In this document: positions 46,764 to 57,037 of the stretch, piece after piece
Layout of the letters: the number at the start of each line of letters is the position of its first letter
How positions within the stretch are numbered: position 1 is the first letter of the stretch
NCBI RefSeq assembly: GCF_000765805.2
Contig: NZ_JRPD02000005.1
Location: 39,743-103,742 of the forward strand
DNA from: Helicobacter muridarum
Lineage (GTDB): Bacteria; Campylobacterota; Campylobacteria; Campylobacterales; Helicobacteraceae
Reading direction: 5' to 3'
DNA: 64,000 nucleotides
Notes under the pieces: model-generated
What the model was told of the DNA's origin: nothing
Databases searched by the model: none
What the model saw: the letters and a program-made list of their open reading frames with translations, nothing else
Made by a program: the position numbers and the translations under genes

Positions 46764-47976
46764 ACAACAAGCTCACAAGAATAAATGCTATAAATAAGAA
46801 TGGTATAAATGGAATTTTAAATTTATAAATATAAGATAAATGTTCTCCATATCTATATCTAGCATATGCATAGATACTAAAAATAGCAAGAATGCCTAGT
46901 AAAGAAGCCACAACAATACATTCAGCACCTACTGCATAATTTGATTCAAAAAATGTAGCAAGCATCACAAACATAGCAGCAAGAACCCAAATATCACCTT
47001 CACCTAATAGCCGTTTAACACTAAAACAATGAACAATGAAAAAAAACATATAAAACATACCTAACATAGCAAATGGATATATGTCAAAGGATTTTGTATG
47101 CCAATAATATATTCCAACGCTTGTAACAAATAAAGCAATAAGCAATATATTTGGAACACAAAAAAACTCAAAATCTAGCACACTCAAAGCATACCATAAC
47201 AATAAGCAACATACACAAAGACAAAGGGTAACAAAATAATTATCAGCAACAAAAGTAATAACAACACTGTCAAATACACTACTACCTACATCTTTACCAA
47301 TATAATTAATTGTCTTTTTGGCAATATCTATACCACTAAAAATATCCGCATCAATATCAGATAAACTTAAGTTAGATATACGAGAATTACTATCAATACT
47401 ATTTGAATATGCGACTAGCTTAAAGCTAAATGCTATTAGCACAATCAATACAAAGAAATGAAATATAGGTTTAATAAAAGAAAAAAAAATACTAAGATTA
47501 AAATTAACACTAGAAGAGGTTTGACTTTTATAATCTATTTTTTCAGAATCTGCTTTATAATCATTTAATGAAGAACCAATTTTTATAGATGCATTAGATA
47601 CAACATCTAATACGTTCATAGGTTCTTTGTTGGAGTTTGGCATATTATTGCTCTTAGCATTTATTTTCGTAAAGCCATCCATAGCTGGATTATTCTTATT
47701 TGAGTTGTTAGCACAGACTTTAGCATTAATATCATCTAATTTTTGATCTCTTGCAGTAGGATAAATACTAGAACTTATTACCACATTTTCATCTTTAGCT
47801 CTACCAGAAATATGCAAATTGTTTTGCAAAATAGCTTTTGATTGAATCGAATCTTTTAAAGTCTTTCTAAAAAAATACATAATAAATAGCCAAAACATCA
47901 CAGATACGACAAATATAAAAGCAAATATAACAAATGGATATATATTAATTTCTAAACCTACGATGTCTCTATCCAT
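46753..47976 (-). CDS. A24 (prepilin-peptidase-like) membrane aspartyl protease with N-terminal extension
   Basis: C-terminal about 150 residues match the A24 peptidase core. The first catalytic Asp268 lies in SVLDFEFFCVPNILL and the second, Asp328, in LLGEGDIWVLAAM (the GxGD motif). The protein ends with KIPFIPFLFIAFILV, like the IPFGPFL end of prepilin peptidases. There is no CxxC methylase domain. The first 165 residues hold one membrane helix (about 13-34) and a long N/S/K/D-rich linker. The substrate is unknown; no type IV pilin or pseudopilin gene is in the window. Overlaps lptF by 11 bp. Confidence 0.75.
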   Translation of the reverse strand: MDRDIVGLEINIYPFVIFAFIFVVSVMFWLFIMYFFRKTLKDSIQSKAILQNNLHISGRAKDENVVISSSIYPTARDQKLDDINAKVCANNSNKNNPAMDGFTKINAKSNNMPNSNKEPMNVLDVVSNASIKIGSSLNDYKADSEKIDYKSQTSSSVNFNLSIFFSFIKPIFHFFVLIVLIAFSFKLVAYSNSIDSNSRISNLSLSDIDADIFSGIDIAKKTINYIGKDVGSSVFDSVVITFVADNYFVTLCLCVCCLLLWYALSVLDFEFFCVPNILLIALFVTSVGIYYWHTKSFDIYPFAMLGMFYMFFFIVHCFSVKRLLGEGDIWVLAAMFVMLATFFESNYAVGAECIVVASLLGILAIFSIYAYARYRYGEHLSYIYKFKIPFIPFLFIAFILVSLLYVA

Positions 47977-48100
47977 TAATCTAACCTATTTGTATGTTTT
48001 TAGATAAGCGGATATTAAGCAGTAAATGCTAACTATAACAATAATAGAAAAGACAACCTTATATAGTATATTACACTGTAATACCCGCCATTAGAGTCTA

Positions 48101-48376
48101 TTATGCTCTGTCTTTTATATTAAGCGTTTTTATTGTATGGATATATAAATCATATTGCTTATTTTTTAAATATCTAAGCAAGCTTTTTCTTTGTCCTACT
48201 AGCTTTAAAAGACCCAATCTACTTGAGTGATCCTTTGGATTGCTTTTCAAATGCTCTGTAAGATTTGAAATTCTATGTGTAAGGAGAGCTATTTGCACCT
48301 CGCTTGAACCTGTATCATTATCACCCCTTGCAAATTGTGCGATGATTTTTTGTTTCTCTACTGAACTTAGGACCAT
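48101..48376 (-). CDS. rpsO: 30S ribosomal protein S15
   Basis: Small-subunit protein binding the central domain of 16S rRNA. Family segments: KQKIIAQFARGDNDTGSSEVQIALLT, RISNLTEHLKSNPKDHSSRLGLLKLVGQRKSLLRYLK. 90-91 aa is standard. A very strong SD (AGGAGGG) precedes ATG 48376. Divergent from flhA. Confidence 0.97.
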   Translation of the reverse strand: MVLSSVEKQKIIAQFARGDNDTGSSEVQIALLTHRISNLTEHLKSNPKDHSSRLGLLKLVGQRKSLLRYLKNKQYDLYIHTIKTLNIKDRA

Positions 48377-48456
48377 ATAATCCCTCCTATTTAATAAATT
48401 TTAGATTAGAATAGTTTTAAAGTGGAGATTCTAACATAAACTTTACAATATTTTGT

Positions 48457-48462
48457 TATAAT
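48457..48462 (+). promoter_or_regulatory. Putative -10 box TATAAT for flhA
   Basis: Perfect TATAAT 32 bp before the flhA start at 48495, in the divergent rpsO/flhA gap. It fits a housekeeping (sigma-80) promoter; no sigma-54 or sigma-28 motif was noticed. Confidence 0.5.
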
Positions 48463-48494
48463 CGAACATTTATTATGAAATTAAGGCAACATTA

Positions 48495-50735
48495 ATGGCT
48501 GCAGCGAGTAATGACAAGCAAAAAAGCGGTGTCATGCAAAAAGCTTTTCCTTTTTTAAAATTAATTAGTAAATCAAAAGACTTAGGAATTGTAGTTTTTG
48601 TCATTTCAATCTTAGCAGTTATTATTGTTCCTATGCCCTCTTTTATGCTAGATTTATTACTTACTATATCTATGGCGTTATCTATGCTAATAATACTTAT
48701 AGCAATATATATAAATAAGCCTATGGATTTCTCCACATTCCCTACTTTATTGCTATTTGTAACAGCCTTTCGCTTAGCACTCAATGTTGCTACCACAAGA
48801 ATGATATTAAGCGAAGGCAGTAATGGTGCCCAACATGTAAGCAAGATTGTAGAAACATTTGGACAATACGTCGCAAGCGGCAATTATGTAATTGGAATTA
48901 TTATATTTGTGATACTAGTAATAGTCAATTTGCTAGTTATCACAAATGGTGCTACACGTGTTACAGAAGTTAGAGCAAGGTTTATGCTTGATGGTATGCC
49001 AGGTAAGCAAATGGCAATTGATGCAGATATGAATGCTGGATTAATAGATGAAAAGGAGGCAAAAAATAGACGTGAGCAATTGGCTCAAGAAGCCGACTTC
49101 TATGGTGCTATGGATGGTGCTAGTAAATTTGTCAAAGGTGATGCCATTGCTGCTATTATTATTACTATTGTAAATATTGTAGGTGGATTTGCTATTGGGG
49201 TTTTCCAAAATAATATGAAAATGCTTGATGCAGCCCAAACTTTTACTTTACTTACCATTGGAGATGGAATCGTAGGGCAAATCCCAGCTCTAATTGTAGC
49301 AACAGCCACAGGTATCGTAGCTACAAGGACTACTAAGGCTGAAGAGGAAAACTTCGCAAATAGTCTAATCCAGCAATTAACAGATAAGTCCAAAACATTA
49401 ATTATTGTTGGATTTGTGTTATTTATATTTGCATTTGCCCCAGGCTTCCCTGAAATGCCTTTAATACTTATTGCATCATTATTTTGGCTTTCTGCATGGC
49501 TTATTAGCAGAGATAATGAAAGCTCTTCCATATCTCAAATCATAAAGTCATTTACAAGTCTTGGTAAGAAAAAACAAAAAGAAAATAAAAAGCTTACAGA
49601 TTCTAAAGAGAAAATTCCAATCCAAGAGCCAGCTCCAAAGAGAGTCCCAAAAACACAAGAAGAAATAAAAAAAGAAGAAGAAAAAGCAATCAATGAAGTC
49701 TTAAAAGTAGAGTTCTTAGAATTACATCTAGGTTATCATTTAATACGACTAGCAGCAGCAGAACAAGGAGGTGATTTACTAGAGAGGGTGCGCGGAATAA
49801 GAAAGAAGATTGCTAGGGATTATGGATTCTTAATGCCACAAATCCGAATGACAGATGATCCTGGCATTGGACCTACAACATACCAATTCTTTCTAAAAGG
49901 CATAGAAATAGGTAATGGAGAAGTATTGCCCGATAAATTTCTAGCAATGAATACAGGTATGGTAACAAAAGAGATAGATGGTATACCAACTAAAGAACCA
50001 GCTTTTGGTATGGATGGTATGTGGATAGATTCTAATCTAAAAGAAGATGCCATTATACAAGGTTACACAGTTATAGACCCAGCCACAGTAATTGCAACAC
50101 ATATGGGAGAACTAGTCAAGAAATATGCAGAGGAATTCATTACTAAAGATGAGGTTAAGAAGCTTATGGATAGACTCGAAAACGATTATCCAACTGCTAT
50201 TGAAGAAGCGAAAAAAGTCCCATCAAGTGTTATAAGAAGCGTATTGCAAGCATTGCTACATGAGGGAATCCCAATTAAAGATATGTTAACTATACTAGAA
50301 ACTATAACAGATATAGCACCTATTGTGCAAAATGATATTCCAATAATAGTAGAGCATGTTCGCGCAAAACTTGCTAGAGTTATTACAAATGTATTTAAAG
50401 CTGAAGATGGGAATTTTAAATTCCTAACATTTTCAGACAGTTCAACTGAATTTTTAAAGAGTAAGCTAAAAGACCAGCACGGAAATAAAATTTTATTACT
50501 AAATACAACAGAAATGCAAAAGTTAATTGATTCTGTAAAGCAAGAAAGTTTAAAACTAGTTCAAAGAAATATAGCACCCGTTGTGCTAGTAGTAGATTCA
50601 AATATTAGGGCTTCACTAAGTTTACAACTAGAGCAATTTGGGGTTGATTCGGTGGTTGTGCTAAGCCATGCTGAAATAGATCCAAATGCCTCGTTTGAAG
50701 TTATGGGAATAATTGATATACCATTTCATCAATAA
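48495..50735 (+). CDS. flhA: Flagellar export gate protein FlhA
   Basis: Major membrane component of the flagellar type III export gate. Eight N-terminal helices (about 30-330) enclose the conserved cytoplasmic loop [35 protein letters not shown] in order, followed by a K/E-rich linker (about 350-400) and the cytoplasmic domain that docks chaperones (LGYHLIRLA...[49 protein letters not shown]). 746 aa is normal. Confidence 0.97.
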   Translation: MAAASNDKQKSGVMQKAFPFLKLISKSKDLGIVVFVISILAVIIVPMPSFMLDLLLTISMALSMLIILIAIYINKPMDFSTFPTLLLFVTAFRLALNVATTRMILSEGSNGAQHVSKIVETFGQYVASGNYVIGIIIFVILVIVNLLVITNGATRVTEVRARFMLDGMPGKQMAIDADMNAGLIDEKEAKNRREQLAQEADFYGAMDGASKFVKGDAIAAIIITIVNIVGGFAIGVFQNNMKMLDAAQTFTLLTIGDGIVGQIPALIVATATGIVATRTTKAEEENFANSLIQQLTDKSKTLIIVGFVLFIFAFAPGFPEMPLILIASLFWLSAWLISRDNESSSISQIIKSFTSLGKKKQKENKKLTDSKEKIPIQEPAPKRVPKTQEEIKKEEEKAINEVLKVEFLELHLGYHLIRLAAAEQGGDLLERVRGIRKKIARDYGFLMPQIRMTDDPGIGPTTYQFFLKGIEIGNGEVLPDKFLAMNTGMVTKEIDGIPTKEPAFGMDGMWIDSNLKEDAIIQGYTVIDPATVIATHMGELVKKYAEEFITKDEVKKLMDRLENDYPTAIEEAKKVPSSVIRSVLQALLHEGIPIKDMLTILETITDIAPIVQNDIPIIVEHVRAKLARVITNVFKAEDGNFKFLTFSDSSTEFLKSKLKDQHGNKILLLNTTEMQKLIDSVKQESLKLVQRNIAPVVLVVDSNIRASLSLQLEQFGVDSVVVLSHAEIDPNASFEVMGIIDIPFHQ

Positions 50736-51138
50736 ATAGTTATTTATCTTTAGTAAGCAAAATAGTAGTTAAAGCTACCTGCCTTACTTTAGCAAACTAA
50801 AATAAGAAAAAGCTAGAGATTTAATCTATTAAAGAATGTATTAAATGGTATCTTGCAGAAATTTAAAACCTTATCTTAGATTTTTCACTGAATAGTTAAG
50901 CTTAAAAAATTTTGAGATTCTAAATTTCATTAGAATCTCAAAATAATAGCCTGAATATAAAATAAAAAGATTTACAATATAAGTAAATGGGCTAAAACAA
51001 AATTAGGTATGATAAGAAAGAATAAATATAAAACTTAAGACGACTGATAGCAAACAAGTAACACTTATTCAAAAATTTTACATAAGATACAAAATATATA
51101 AATTTATGTAAAATAAGTTGAAATTATTGCTAAAGATT
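50736..51138. other. 403-bp gap between convergent flhA and DUF6056-like gene
   Basis: No coding potential seen; AT rich. The one clear element is the hairpin at 50909-50944. Confidence 0.5.
50909..50944 (-). terminator. Intrinsic terminator with perfect 15-bp stem
   Basis: ATTTTGAGATTCTAA and its exact reverse complement are separated by a 6-nt loop (ATTTCA). Read on the minus strand, the stem is followed by TTTTTAAGC, a good U-tract, so it should terminate transcripts of the DUF6056-like gene (stop at 51139). The plus-strand side lacks a T-run, but the hairpin could still slow flhA read-through. Confidence 0.7.
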
Positions 51139-52680
51139 TTATTTCTGTGTGGATTTTTCGTCATTAGATTCTAAGTTATCTATTCGTGTTCCAAAGCTAT
51201 TCAAACCAAAGTATTTTGCATAATCTGTATTTGGCCAAACATGCACATCGCTAACAGGATTTGCCCAATTCCCGTAATTTCTATAATATGACTGGAAAGT
51301 TTTCTTATCTACTCGGACATCTTTATGCCCTAACTCCTTTTGTCCATCTATAAAACCTAACATATTATTCCATTTAGCATACATATCCAAGCAAGCACTA
51401 AACACAAATATAACATAAATGATGCAAACAACATTGGAGCAAACACCAAGCAGCATACCAACAAACTTATATAGATTCCATATATAATTAAAGACTATTA
51501 CACATAATATGGACATTAATATCGTAGATTGAAATAATGCCCTATGTGGAACTGATATTTGAATTGTACAAGCAGTAAAAAGTGCATATACAAATAGTAA
51601 CATTGCTACACCAAAAAATAGTTTTTGTTCGGCTAACATGCCACGTCTTTTAGAATCAAAAGCAAAATACATAATGCAAATAAAGTTAATTAATAAGAAC
51701 ACAAACAAACTAACAAGGCTTCTAAAAATATAAAAGAAAGCTATAACAAGGATTATAGCTAGTATCTTATATGTAATATGTTTATGTTTAAGTAAGCACA
51801 TCATATATGTAGCCCAAACTATTATAAAAAACCAAACTTTATTAACAGAAAGCTTCCCAGAAAATGTAAAAAATAAATATATTTTATCCTTAAAGCTTAG
51901 ATTCCATAAATCTCTTAGAGAAAAATAATAGCTAAATAGCATAGATCGTTTTGCATGTCCCGGACTTATATAAAGTATGACCCAACCTATACAAAATCCA
52001 GCTAAACCCCACCAGCACCATAATGGAACTTTTACTTTATATCTGATTGAAGCATATACTAATATAAAAACTTGTAATAAAATAATTGCAATACCAAATT
52101 CACTACACCAACCAGCTAAAATACCCAATAGCAGCATACTAATTATTTTAAATTTGCTTTTAGAATCTTGAGTGGATAAATTATTATTTATAATATTATG
52201 CCAAAATAATCTATAAGGTATTAACCAAAATAAAATAAGACACCAACCCCATAGATAGTTATAACTACCAGCAGCCCACAAAAATATAGAGCCAAATGCA
52301 GAATCATATAGCAAAACTACAATAATAATACTACAAACGCTATAATCAAAGAATGTACCTCTTGGAAATCGAACAAAAATTAAGAAAAATATCTGAAATA
52401 TAACGCATACACCAACAAATGCATTAATAAAATTGTAATAAATAGTCGTAGAAAAGTATGAACCAAAACTTACTTTTATTAACTCCCCCAACCTACCATT
52501 CCAATTAAAATAGCTTGATATAGCAGCACTAATGCCGCCTATTTTAGCACCCAAATCATCACTTTGAGTGGGGAACATAAAGTTAAGCAATAAGAGGGGG
52601 CAATAAATAAGTAAAAATATATTTACGCTATGAGATGATATTGATATGGGGGGGGGGGGGGTAACTACTCTATTTGTCAT
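51139..52680 (-). CDS. DUF6056-like polytopic membrane protein (phase-variable, ON)
   Basis: 513 aa with about 11 hydrophobic helices. The N-terminal periplasmic motif QSDDLGAKIGG...YFNWNGRLGELI resembles the DUF6056/GtrII-like group of membrane proteins, which I associate with glucosyl transfer to surface polysaccharide; the acidic SDD is the plausible catalytic site. A C14 tract (coding strand) right after the start encodes four prolines (codons 7-11, MTNRVVTPPPP). At 14 C the frame is complete, and a change of one base abolishes the protein almost from the start. Confidence 0.7.
   Translation of the reverse strand: MTNRVVTPPPPISISSHSVNIFLLIYCPLLLLNFMFPTQSDDLGAKIGGISAAISSYFNWNGRLGELIKVSFGSYFSTTIYYNFINAFVGVCVIFQIFFLIFVRFPRGTFFDYSVCSIIIVVLLYDSAFGSIFLWAAGSYNYLWGWCLILFWLIPYRLFWHNIINNNLSTQDSKSKFKIISMLLLGILAGWCSEFGIAIILLQVFILVYASIRYKVKVPLWCWWGLAGFCIGWVILYISPGHAKRSMLFSYYFSLRDLWNLSFKDKIYLFFTFSGKLSVNKVWFFIIVWATYMMCLLKHKHITYKILAIILVIAFFYIFRSLVSLFVFLLINFICIMYFAFDSKRRGMLAEQKLFFGVAMLLFVYALFTACTIQISVPHRALFQSTILMSILCVIVFNYIWNLYKFVGMLLGVCSNVVCIIYVIFVFSACLDMYAKWNNMLGFIDGQKELGHKDVRVDKKTFQSYYRNYGNWANPVSDVHVWPNTDYAKYFGLNSFGTRIDNLESNDEKSTQK
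52648..52661. repeat. G14 homopolymer (phase-variation tract)
   Basis: Fourteen G on the plus strand, C14 in the coding strand just after the start codon of the DUF6056-like gene. In frame as sequenced. Confidence 0.92.
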
Positions 52681-52761
52681 AACTGCTATACACTATCTTA
52701 AGAAATCAATACATAAGCGATTATAACAAAATATTATATACAATCCATTAAAAAATTAGGG

Positions 52762-53076
52762 CTACCCCAAAGCCTTTAAACCAACACTAGAGGCAATAAT
52801 TAAAAAAAGGAAAAATATTTTCAAAAAACTCTTGCTCTCTTTAAAAAATATAATCCCAACACATACGCCGCCGCCAGCACCAATACCAGTCCAAATAGCA
52901 TAGGCAGTAGCCATAGAAATATCTTGCATAGCAAAAGAAAGCAAAAGAAAGCTAATTATAAAAATTATGGCAATATATAAAATAAAAATTTTTTTACCCG
53001 TTGCCAAAAACTTTTTCATAGCAATAATTCCAGTTATTTCTGCACACCCAGCTAAGATTAAGCAAATCCAGCTCAT
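52762..53076 (-). CDS. SMR-family transporter subunit (SugE/Gdx-like), second of pair
   Basis: Small multidrug-resistance family, 104 aa, four helices. The essential membrane Glu is in LAGCAEITGIIAMKKF, and AYAIWTGIGAGGGVCVGIIFFKE is the helix-3 signature. SD AAAGGAT precedes ATG 53076. Lies 73 bp after another SMR gene. Paired SMR genes usually make asymmetric heterodimers exporting guanidinium-like or polyamine cations; the substrate here is not determinable. Confidence 0.85.
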   Translation of the reverse strand: MSWICLILAGCAEITGIIAMKKFLATGKKIFILYIAIIFIISFLLLSFAMQDISMATAYAIWTGIGAGGGVCVGIIFFKESKSFLKIFFLFLIIASSVGLKALG

Positions 53077-53149
53077 TTATATCCTTTTATTTCCTATGTC
53101 CAAATATACTAGCTCTTGCATTAAAATATGCAAACTATATTCATAATAA

Positions 53150-53533
53150 TCAATCAAGCCCTAAATTAGACCCTGATTCATTTGTAACTTCATCACTCTC
53201 CTTGCTTACGAATTTTAATCCAATTACACCAAGCAATAAGGTTATTATAAGTGCCATTTTAAGCAAGGAAAATGGCTCACCAAAGACTAGTATTTCAGCT
53301 ATAACAATACCTACCGTGCCAATACCCACAAAAATAGCATAGCAAATACTTACTTCAATTTTCTTCATCGCTATAATTGCACAGCAAAATGAAATGATTA
53401 TTCCAATAACAGTTAATGTATAAAATATAAAACTATCAGCGTATTTTAAACCGCTAACCCAAAAACATTCAATAATTCCACCAAATACTACCAATCCCCA
53501 TGCAAAATTTGTAGTAATAGTGAATCTTTTCAT
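53150..53533 (-). CDS. SMR-family transporter subunit, first of pair
   Basis: 127 aa from ATG 53533 (the frame opens at TTG 53545). Four helices with the conserved Glu in VVFGGIIECFWVSGLKYAD and CYAIFVGIGTVGIVIAEILVFGE. It carries a C-terminal polar tail (SKESDEVTNES) that its partner lacks. Starts 18 bp after the lepB stop. Confidence 0.85.
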   Translation of the reverse strand: MKRFTITTNFAWGLVVFGGIIECFWVSGLKYADSFIFYTLTVIGIIISFCCAIIAMKKIEVSICYAIFVGIGTVGIVIAEILVFGEPFSLLKMALIITLLLGVIGLKFVSKESDEVTNESGSNLGLD

Positions 53534-53551
53534 AAATATCCCCAAACCTAA

Positions 53552-54478
53552 CTATAACCCGCATATCCTATTAGAATAATAGCGACACTCTCCATCAAAG
53601 ACCTTTGCATTATTCTCTAGGGTACTTATACTTTTAAACATTCTATCCCAACGTAATTTATAGCGATTCTTTGGATCTGCTGCATCTGATTCTATGCTAT
53701 CAGCAAGGGTTATACTAAGCCATGTAAACCAAGGTTTGCCAATAACTCTACTATAATGCACAGGTCCCCAAAATCTAGAGTCCTCGCTATTATCTCTATT
53801 ATCTCCAACCATAAAGAAGCTATCCTCTGGAATATTAATATAAAAGATATCATTACCATTTAATATTCTTGGCTGCATAGCGATACCCTTGCCACCTGTG
53901 AAAGCGTTAGTTGTTCCAAACTGCGCTCTAACACGCAGGGCAAAGTAGCTCATATAGGGCAATATAGCTCCACCTTTCTCACCATAGTGAATTCCTAAAA
54001 ATTCCTTAGAATAAGGCTCTTTTACATATAATTCACCAAAAAAAATACTAGTATCATAGCCATTGAAATGCTCATTAATATAAGAATCTCCTTCTACTGG
54101 TCGTAAATAAATACCATCTCTTGCAACAATTACTTTATCCCCACCAATGGCAAAATTACGCTTTATATAGTAGGTCTTATCATCTCCTGGTGGATTAAAT
54201 ACAACTATATCTCCTCTTTGTGGTCTATCACCAGGAATAAGATGTCTATCCCCTCGTATATCTGGAAAGACAGGAATCTCAATCCAAGGAATCTTTGGAA
54301 TTGGTATGCCGTAGGAAAACTTCTTAACAATCATCATGTCTCCCTCATAAAGTGTTCCAACCATTGAGCGACTAGGAATAATAAAACCCTGTGCTATGAA
54401 AAACACAATAATTAGCACAGTAACAATAGCACCAACCCAACTAGCAAAAAAATTATATATGCCACGCAGAATATTCAT
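53552..54478 (-). CDS. lepB: Signal peptidase I
   Basis: Cleaves signal peptides of secreted proteins. I chose ATG 54478 because AAAGGAA lies 6 nt upstream; the open frame extends to GTG 54511. Membrane helix at about residues 8-30, catalytic Ser in IIPSRSMVGTL, catalytic Lys in YYIKRNFAIGGD, and box D/E FFMVGDNRDNSEDSRFWG. A roughly 100-residue insertion between boxes D and E, rich in aromatic and Gly residues, is larger than in E. coli but common in epsilonproteobacteria. It is embedded in the surface-glycan block, downstream of a phase-variable gene. Confidence 0.93.
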   Translation of the reverse strand: MNILRGIYNFFASWVGAIVTVLIIVFFIAQGFIIPSRSMVGTLYEGDMMIVKKFSYGIPIPKIPWIEIPVFPDIRGDRHLIPGDRPQRGDIVVFNPPGDDKTYYIKRNFAIGGDKVIVARDGIYLRPVEGDSYINEHFNGYDTSIFFGELYVKEPYSKEFLGIHYGEKGGAILPYMSYFALRVRAQFGTTNAFTGGKGIAMQPRILNGNDIFYINIPEDSFFMVGDNRDNSEDSRFWGPVHYSRVIGKPWFTWLSITLADSIESDAADPKNRYKLRWDRMFKSISTLENNAKVFDGECRYYSNRICGL

Positions 54479-54523
54479 TAAAAGTTCCTTTGACATTGAG
54501 ACTTTATTCACAATAAATAAAAA

Positions 54524-54529
54524 ATTGTA
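54524..54529 (-). promoter_or_regulatory. Putative -10 box TACAAT for lepB
   Basis: TACAAT in the gap between the GT-C gene and lepB, 45 bp before the lepB ATG. It would free lepB from polarity of the phase-variable gene upstream. Confidence 0.35.
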
Positions 54530-54566
54530 ATTCTAATATAAAACATTAAAATATAGGCTTAAAGTC

Positions 54567-56858
54567 TTAGAGCACGCTATGATTAATCTTAAAGATAATA
54601 AAAGAATTATTTGCATATTGAAATTCTAATTCTTTTATATTATTAACAACTTCTGAATAATTATTGTTTTTAATAGAAGATAAAGAATATTCATTAAGTG
54701 GAAAATAATCAAAATCCTTAGCAAAGATTATATATTGTGCCTTTTTCAAGGCGTCTTTACTAAGAGAGAAAGAAGAGAACGATAATCTATTCGTAAATAA
54801 ATGCAATACACGAGGCTTAATAAAAATAATGACATCACTTTGCTTAGTGTGATTCCTAACATATTCGTATATATCCATAGAATCTTTACTTGTTGAAGCA
54901 TAATCACATGTTTTTGGAATATTATGTATAATTTGTCTAATATCAATTGCTATATTGTATACAATAAGGCAAATCAGAAGAATATTAATAATCCTGCTAA
55001 GCTTAAAAACATAACCCCCAACAACAAAGAAATATATGTAAAATGGAATGAGGGGCAACATGGCTCGAAAACCAATATCAACCCATAACATATAAACACC
55101 CAAATACCCTACTAAGAAAATAAGGCATAATGCCTCTCTATCCCATAGGCGAATAATCCCTATAATAACAAATGGAATACTAATAATGCCTATAACTATC
55201 CTAGTATCTCCAAAAATTTGTGCAAAAGTTCGTATATATCGAAATAACATTTTTACATTATAGATAATATCAAACCTAAGAAACTCCAGATTCCCACCAT
55301 TGCCAAAGCCAAGCCAAAGCAACAACAGTATCTGAAGCAACACACATATAAGTATAGGCAACAACAATATACCATAAAATAGAATTAGTTTAGATTTTAA
55401 GATTCTAACTAAATGGGGGGGGGGGGGGATAGATTTGGGCATAGATTGTAAAAGTTGACTTTTTGCTTTAAAGTGTTTTGAATTAGAAGAATTAAAATTT
55501 ACCTTATCCTTTCCAAAGACAAAATTTAATTTAGATGAAGTAAATCTAGTCTTAAGAAATAAGAAAATATAATAGCAAAACAAGCTAATTGGTAAAATTA
55601 TACCATTTGTGCGTATGGACATTGCTATAAACATAGCAACACCAGCTAAAAGCCCTTTTAAAACAAACCAAAATAAATCATTTTTAAACAATGAGCTACT
55701 ACTGATTTGTTTATTTATAACATCAATATGATTTGCTGATGAATAACAATTTAACTTATGAAAATGGCATAGAAAAGAATCCAACAATGCAATAGACACC
55801 ATACACCAAGCCATAAATGTCAAATCGCTAATCACATAATTTGCATATATTAAAATATTATAATTGCATGCAAAGAATACAACAATCACACATAGAGTAA
55901 AATATGGCAATCTACCCAGCAAGAAATAGTATAAAGAAAATAGCAAAATTCCAATATGGAATATCATTAATAATTTCAACCATAAGAAATTTAAACCAAA
56001 AACATGCAAAAATGGTATAAGCATGACAGACAGCCCCCAAGGATATGTTGGTGGACCATATAATGCATTAGTATACGTATGAGTATTGTCAATAATAAAA
56101 GCATTCTCTAGTTTATAAGCTTCTACATTACCATTCATAATGCTTAGAGCTTGATTTATATAAGCACTAAAGTCCCCACCCCAATCATGCCCGCTATCAA
56201 TTAGCATGTAACATAAAAACATGCTACATATAGCAATAAGCAAGACCACGACAAAGGACTTAATGGGACTTGGGTAATTATTGCCTATAATATTAGGATT
56301 CTTATTAGTTGAATCTACAATATAAAAAGAGTTCTGGCTACTATTAAAACGTAATGCAATAATAAATACTATACCAACAATATATCCAATTGCAATTACA
56401 ACAAGTGCACGAAATGAAAACTGCACGCTATAAGATACTTCGCCTGATGTCTGTTTATCAATTATTTGTTTTGTAGATATATCAATGTATCTTTGTAGCT
56501 TGGATATTGCAATACCATTGCAGATATCTAGCGAGTTAGACTTTGTAGATGTAAAAGTGTTTGTATTATTGTCATATTGACATTCAATATTGTCAAGCCG
56601 CAAAGAAGAAATTTTTATATCTGAAATATTCGTTTGGTAGCGAAAAATATTGCTAGGGAAAATTATTTTAAAGGTATATAGGTATTTAATGTTATCTGGA
56701 TTAACGCTTAACTCTGAAAATGATATATTTGATACAGCTAACTTCCCTAAATACGTTTTATTATGAGAAATGTAAGATAAAAGCACCCAAGTAACACATA
56801 AAGATAAAAATATGATACTCCAAATAATAATCATATACCTAGTTAGTTTATTTAGCAT
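54567..56858 (-). CDS. GT-C fold membrane glycosyltransferase (phase-variable, ON)
   Basis: 763 aa with at least 11 helices, resembling GT39/ArnT-type enzymes that use lipid-linked sugars on the periplasmic side. Helix 1 (about 9-28) is followed by a periplasmic domain (30-148), helix 2, a second polar loop and helix 3, then the catalytic-type loop DWGGDFSAYINQALSI with acidic residues and GPPTYPWGLSVML. A C14 tract (coding strand) encodes four prolines in SIPPPPHL (codons 477-481), between two helix blocks. At 14 C the frame is complete. The acceptor is unknown. Confidence 0.75.
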   Translation of the reverse strand: MLNKLTRYMIIIWSIIFLSLCVTWVLLSYISHNKTYLGKLAVSNISFSELSVNPDNIKYLYTFKIIFPSNIFRYQTNISDIKISSLRLDNIECQYDNNTNTFTSTKSNSLDICNGIAISKLQRYIDISTKQIIDKQTSGEVSYSVQFSFRALVVIAIGYIVGIVFIIALRFNSSQNSFYIVDSTNKNPNIIGNNYPSPIKSFVVVLLIAICSMFLCYMLIDSGHDWGGDFSAYINQALSIMNGNVEAYKLENAFIIDNTHTYTNALYGPPTYPWGLSVMLIPFLHVFGLNFLWLKLLMIFHIGILLFSLYYFLLGRLPYFTLCVIVVFFACNYNILIYANYVISDLTFMAWCMVSIALLDSFLCHFHKLNCYSSANHIDVINKQISSSSLFKNDLFWFVLKGLLAGVAMFIAMSIRTNGIILPISLFCYYIFLFLKTRFTSSKLNFVFGKDKVNFNSSNSKHFKAKSQLLQSMPKSIPPPPHLVRILKSKLILFYGILLLPILICVLLQILLLLWLGFGNGGNLEFLRFDIIYNVKMLFRYIRTFAQIFGDTRIVIGIISIPFVIIGIIRLWDREALCLIFLVGYLGVYMLWVDIGFRAMLPLIPFYIYFFVVGGYVFKLSRIINILLICLIVYNIAIDIRQIIHNIPKTCDYASTSKDSMDIYEYVRNHTKQSDVIIFIKPRVLHLFTNRLSFSSFSLSKDALKKAQYIIFAKDFDYFPLNEYSLSSIKNNNYSEVVNNIKELEFQYANNSFIIFKINHSVL
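55415..55428. repeat. G14 homopolymer (phase-variation tract)
   Basis: Fourteen G on the plus strand, C14 in the coding strand, in the middle of the GT-C glycosyltransferase gene. In frame as sequenced; slippage would delete the C-terminal 280 residues. Confidence 0.92.
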
Positions 56859-57037
56859 AACAAACCCCTATATCTAATAACAAACAATATAAACCAGAAC
56901 CATAATATATAATTTAATTCCTAATATTAGGATAGATATTAAAAAAAGTAACAAGAATTAATAAATTACAAATTAATATCTAAAATTGTCAACTACATTA
57001 ATTTGCTATCTAGCTTCTTTATTATTCAACCTCTTTA

